From: Nostoc sp. LEGE 06077
GTDB lineage: Bacteria; Cyanobacteriota; Cyanobacteriia; Cyanobacteriales; Nostocaceae
Reading direction: 5' to 3'
Assembly (NCBI RefSeq): GCF_015207705.1
Contig: NZ_JADEWI010000011.1
Span: forward strand, 62,001-126,000
Length of the DNA: 64,000 bases
Shown here: positions 61,161 through 64,000 of the stretch, in pieces
Numbering within the stretch: the stretch's first letter is position 1
How the letters are laid out: the number at the start of each line of letters is the position of its first letter
The notes under the pieces: model-generated
Told to the model about the DNA's origin: nothing
Databases searched by the model: none
What the model saw: the letters and a program-made list of their open reading frames with translations, nothing else
Program-made: the position numbers and the translations under genes

Positions 61161-63380
61161 GTGAAAGGACAGCAATTATTTCATAAAAGACAGCAATTAT
61201 TTCATACTTTCTTACCTGGCGTAACAGCAGCGGTATTAACCACCCAGCCCGCCTGGGCTGGAACAGTCAAGGTAATTAGCATACAAGCAAAATCTACTCC
61301 TAGTGTTGTGACTTTCACTCAAAGTCATAACTTAGTGGCGGACAATACAAATATGCAACTGCCGAAAACTGCCAACCAGATTTTTCCAGATTTAGTCTCT
61401 AATTCTGAGTTGACTACATTCAATGTGCCGAATTTAAGTAATCAAAGTAACCCAGGCACATTGACAGAAAATACTGGTGTACCGCTGGCACAAATATCTC
61501 AGAAAAATCCAGGTGGTTTTGTCGATTCGACACCCACTTTAAATTTTTCTCAAAATTCAACGCAGCGTAATTCCCGCAAAATTCAAAAACAAAAAAAATC
61601 AGCTACGGCTGCAAGAGAGAAATTAAATAATACATCTGTCAATTCTGCTACTTCTCAACCTGCTGTTATTCAAAAAAACCCAGTTTTCCTATCTGCAATT
61701 CAACAGCCAGCAGCATCAAAGCCAAGTTTAAAAACTCAATTGCCAATTAAGAGGGTAGGGGCAGCGCGGCTGTTGGCAGTGGGAAGTTGTTCGCAACAAA
61801 TAGGGATATCAACTACGTTGTCTTTGTATTCTAGAGGTTGTGAGCAGCACAAGTTGACTGGAGAACTGACTGCACAAAACAACACTGCAACACCAGAACC
61901 GACTGAAGCAGCACCAGCTACTACTGTGCCGAGTAGTACTGATTCTACTCCTGCTGAGGTAGCACCAACGGCTACTCCAACTTCACCGGAAGCAGCACCG
62001 AATGCTCCAGTTCCTAGCAATGTGAGTCCGAATTCTGGTGGTGCTGTCCAAGTTCCCGAAAACTTGATTCCTAGCGCCAATTCGCTGCAATATCCCACAA
62101 AGACAGAGGAAGTCACAGTTCAAGGCAATCAACCGATTACTTTAGAACAGGCTTTGGAATTAGCACGCCGGAATAATCGGGAACTACAGGTATCTGTATT
62201 GCAGCTAAAACGCAGCCAAGCAGCTTTACAGGAAGCTCAAGCAGCTTTATATCCCTCGGTTGATTTGAGTGCGGATGTGACTCGCAGTCAGTCGGCTTCT
62301 AGCCAGCTGCAAGATACTTTAAGTAGCCGCGCCGGGGTAAGATCTAACAACGATGAACCGAGTACAGGTTTTAATGGTCAAGCCCAGTTGACATACAACA
62401 TCTACACTTCGGGAAGACGGCAAGCCGCTATCAAAGAAGCTGAGGAACAGGTACGGTTCAATGAATTGGATGTGGAGCGCCAATCTGAAGAAATCCGCCT
62501 GAACGTTAGTACTCAATATTACGACTTGCAAGAAGCCGATGAGCAAGTACGTATTGCCCAGTCAGCTGTGGAAAATGCCCAAGCGAGTTTGCGTGATGCT
62601 GAAGCCTTAGAGCGTGCCGGAGTTGGTACTCGCTTCGATGTTTTGCGATCGCAAGTAAATTTAGCCAATGCTCAACAAGATTTGACTAATGCGATTTCCA
62701 ATCAGCTGATAGCCCGACGGCAGTTAGTAACTACCCTAAGTTTGCCGCAAAATATCACTATTAGTACGGCAGATGCGGTGCAATTAGCTGGTTTGTGGAA
62801 CAGGTCATTAGAAGACAGTATCATTCTGGCTTTTCAAAATCGCCCAGAACTACGACAGCAGTTGGCTCAACGTAATATCAGTGAACAACAGCGCCGACAA
62901 GCATTAGCCGCTAATCTACCACAATTGAGTTTTGTGGCTAACTACAACTTGTTGGATCAGTTCGATGATAGCGTCAGCATTACTGATGGTTATTCTGTTG
63001 GGCTAAGAGCTAGTTGGAATTTATTTGATGGTGGAGCAGCCCGCGCCAGAGCATCTCAAGCAAGAGCTAATATTGCGATCGCGGAAACACAATTTTCTGA
63101 GCAGCGTAACCAAGTCCGCTTCCAAGTAGAACAAGCTTTTTCTACCCAACGAGCTAATTTAGACAACGTTCAAACAGCTAATACTGCTTTAGAACAAGCT
63201 AGAGAAGCTCTCCGGTTAGCAAGGTTACGCTTCCAAGCTGGGGTAGGTACACAAACTGATGTAATTAACTCAGAAACTGACTTAACAAGAGCAGAAGGTA
63301 ATCGAGTCACGGCTATCTTAAATTACAATCGTGCCTTAGCTCGGTTACAGCGTGCAGTTACCGCTAGGTCATTGCGTTAA
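61161..63380 (+). CDS. hgdD: TolC-like outer membrane efflux protein, HgdD-like
   Basis: 739 residues from GTG 61161 (RBS GAGGGG; the ATG at 61155 is out of use because of a stop). N-terminal signal region, then a long low-complexity part (about 60-310; Ser/Thr/Pro-rich near 235-290). The OEP domain follows: QPITLEQALELARRNNRELQ, LYPSVDLSADVTRSQS, FDVLRSQVNLANAQQDLTNA and GTQTDVINSETDLTRAEGNR. In Anabaena the TolC homologue HgdD, needed for heterocyst glycolipid export, follows kaiC; this position and length agree. The signal region has a tandem duplication (QQLFHKRQQLFH). Confidence 0.88.
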   Translation: MKGQQLFHKRQQLFHTFLPGVTAAVLTTQPAWAGTVKVISIQAKSTPSVVTFTQSHNLVADNTNMQLPKTANQIFPDLVSNSELTTFNVPNLSNQSNPGTLTENTGVPLAQISQKNPGGFVDSTPTLNFSQNSTQRNSRKIQKQKKSATAAREKLNNTSVNSATSQPAVIQKNPVFLSAIQQPAASKPSLKTQLPIKRVGAARLLAVGSCSQQIGISTTLSLYSRGCEQHKLTGELTAQNNTATPEPTEAAPATTVPSSTDSTPAEVAPTATPTSPEAAPNAPVPSNVSPNSGGAVQVPENLIPSANSLQYPTKTEEVTVQGNQPITLEQALELARRNNRELQVSVLQLKRSQAALQEAQAALYPSVDLSADVTRSQSASSQLQDTLSSRAGVRSNNDEPSTGFNGQAQLTYNIYTSGRRQAAIKEAEEQVRFNELDVERQSEEIRLNVSTQYYDLQEADEQVRIAQSAVENAQASLRDAEALERAGVGTRFDVLRSQVNLANAQQDLTNAISNQLIARRQLVTTLSLPQNITISTADAVQLAGLWNRSLEDSIILAFQNRPELRQQLAQRNISEQQRRQALAANLPQLSFVANYNLLDQFDDSVSITDGYSVGLRASWNLFDGGAARARASQARANIAIAETQFSEQRNQVRFQVEQAFSTQRANLDNVQTANTALEQAREALRLARLRFQAGVGTQTDVINSETDLTRAEGNRVTAILNYNRALARLQRAVTARSLR

Positions 63381-63431
63381 TTAGTCTATGGTCAATAGTC
63401 AATAGTTATAGACTGAGAGTTGAAATTTTTA

Positions 63432-63501
63432 ACTCTGGACTATTGACTCTGGACTATTGACTCTAGACTGTTGACTATGGACTATTGACTATTGACTACC
63501 C
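63432..63501 (+). repeat. Ten heptamers directly abutting a start codon
   Basis: Ten 7-bp units from 63432 to 63501 of the form ACTATTG, ACTCTGG, ACTCTAG, ACTGTTG, ACTATGG, ACTACCC. The last ends right before ATG 63502, so the whole leader of that gene is repeat and no Shine-Dalgarno is present. Less regular related sequence extends back to 63390. Confidence 0.9.
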
Positions 63502-63900
63502 ATGACTCAAGTTACATCACAAGAAATTGCCTTATTTCGTTCTCAGTTAATCGATGATCCCGTAGCGATGGAAGTGCTGGATTTGATTGAAGACTGTGAA
63601 GGAGATTTAGAAGATGCAGCCATGACACTCGCTATCAAAGCCGGACAAGAACCAGAAAGGGCAAATTCTGAATGGTTAGATGCTTTAGCGAAAAAATGGC
63701 GGGCGGTAATTTGTGAAGCAGAATTTAGAGAAGAATTACTGAATAACACTATTCTAGGGATGATGGCGCACCTCAAAACAATGCCAACTTTTCCCAAAAT
63801 TTTAGCGACACCAGTTTTAATCTATGTCCTCAAACAAGGTGTGAACAATTTTTGTGAACCATTGGATGCCATTAAATCGGAAATGGGGAATGGGGACTAG
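63502..63900 (+). CDS. Hypothetical cyanobacterial protein
   Basis: 132 residues, acidic in the first part (VLDLIEDCEGDLEDAAMTLA), helical, with a hydrophobic stretch TFPKILATPVLIYVLKQGV at about 95-113. No signal peptide. I do not recognise a named family. Start fixed by the ATG after the heptamer array. The downstream 100 bp contain further ACTCATCACTCATTACTCAG-type repeats. Confidence 0.8.
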   Translation: MTQVTSQEIALFRSQLIDDPVAMEVLDLIEDCEGDLEDAAMTLAIKAGQEPERANSEWLDALAKKWRAVICEAEFREELLNNTILGMMAHLKTMPTFPKILATPVLIYVLKQGVNNFCEPLDAIKSEMGNGD

Positions 63901-64000
63901 GGTTACAAGGGGAGAATAATAAATCAGCACTCATCACTCATTACTCAGCACGGGCTTTCACCCCGCTACGCTAACAGCACTTTTTTACTGATACCCTGTT

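Noticed and set aside
1-64000. tRNA or rRNA genes
   Set aside because: No cloverleaf with tRNA-type conserved loops or rRNA sequence was recognised; the cloverleaf-like fold at 2963-3168 lacks tRNA features.
1-64000. Complete prophage or IS element with transposase
   Set aside because: No integrase, transposase or phage structural gene was recognised; mobile DNA is limited to small non-coding repeats.

Overview
The window is from a filamentous, most likely heterocyst-forming cyanobacterium (Nostocales). Reasons: many HIP1 octamers (GCGATCGC), a cyanobacterial bidirectional [NiFe] hydrogenase cluster (hoxEFUYH) with a CBS-CP12 fusion gene, a kaiABC clock cluster followed by a TolC-type gene that looks like hgdD, a fused nrtC, plant-type glycerate kinase, a Ycf20-like protein, and abundant heptanucleotide tandem repeats in spacers. 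Most of it is ordinary chromosomal cyanobacterial DNA with accessory insertions.

Layout. 1-488: tail of a universal stress protein gene. 559-7415: hydrogenase operon hoxE-hoxF-hoxU-(DUF3122-like)-hoxY-(CBS-CP12)-hoxH. The hoxF-hoxU spacer holds a 21-bp dyad array and a nested set of repeats. 7390-8755: two peroxiredoxins on the minus strand. 8959-12895: glycogen-debranching-like enzyme and a membrane GTPase. 13542-16290: PEP-CTERM protein and a Ser/Thr kinase. 16436-22084: a group that could remodel aminoacylated lipid (DUF2156/MprF-like synthase, two paralogous esterases, a hydrolase, a UPF0104 flippase-like protein). 22516-24127: ExoD-like protein and a lipid kinase. 24960-28520: metal ABC transporter interrupted by a VapC-type toxin-antitoxin pair. 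28951-30935: two SDR enzymes with a divergent HxlR regulator. 30977-32474: AbiEii-like nucleotidyltransferase with an unknown partner gene and an upstream palindrome. 32615-39701: nitrate/nitrite transporter nrtABCD plus an unknown trailing gene. 40246-42632: EEP phosphatase and SelO. 43573-49258: a large LOV/PAS hybrid kinase and a REC-GGDEF protein. 49295-50856: frameshifted Uma2 remnant, glycerate 3-kinase, Ycf20-like. 51633-54380: lipoprotein and GT39-type glycosyltransferase. 54408-63900: pseudo-receiver hybrid kinase, kaiABC, hgdD-like gene and a small hypothetical.

How genes work together. The hydrogenase operon links NAD(P)H-coupled hydrogen turnover with a CBS-CP12 protein, a family tied to adenylate sensing and Calvin-cycle control. 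The nrt genes import nitrate/nitrite; nirA and narB are not in the window. The clock cluster has a KaiA of intermediate length, beside a histidine kinase whose receiver domains have lost phosphorylation residues.

Most interesting points: the MITE-like, cloverleaf-foldable 202-bp insertion nested inside another repeat inside a heptamer array (2880-3268); three unrelated 21-bp arrays that share one dyad architecture; the AbiEii-like two-gene module with a non-AbiEi partner; the possible split MprF locus; the CBS-CP12 fusion inside the hox operon; and the pseudo-receiver kinase next to kai. All functions are read from sequence motifs by eye; no searches were run.
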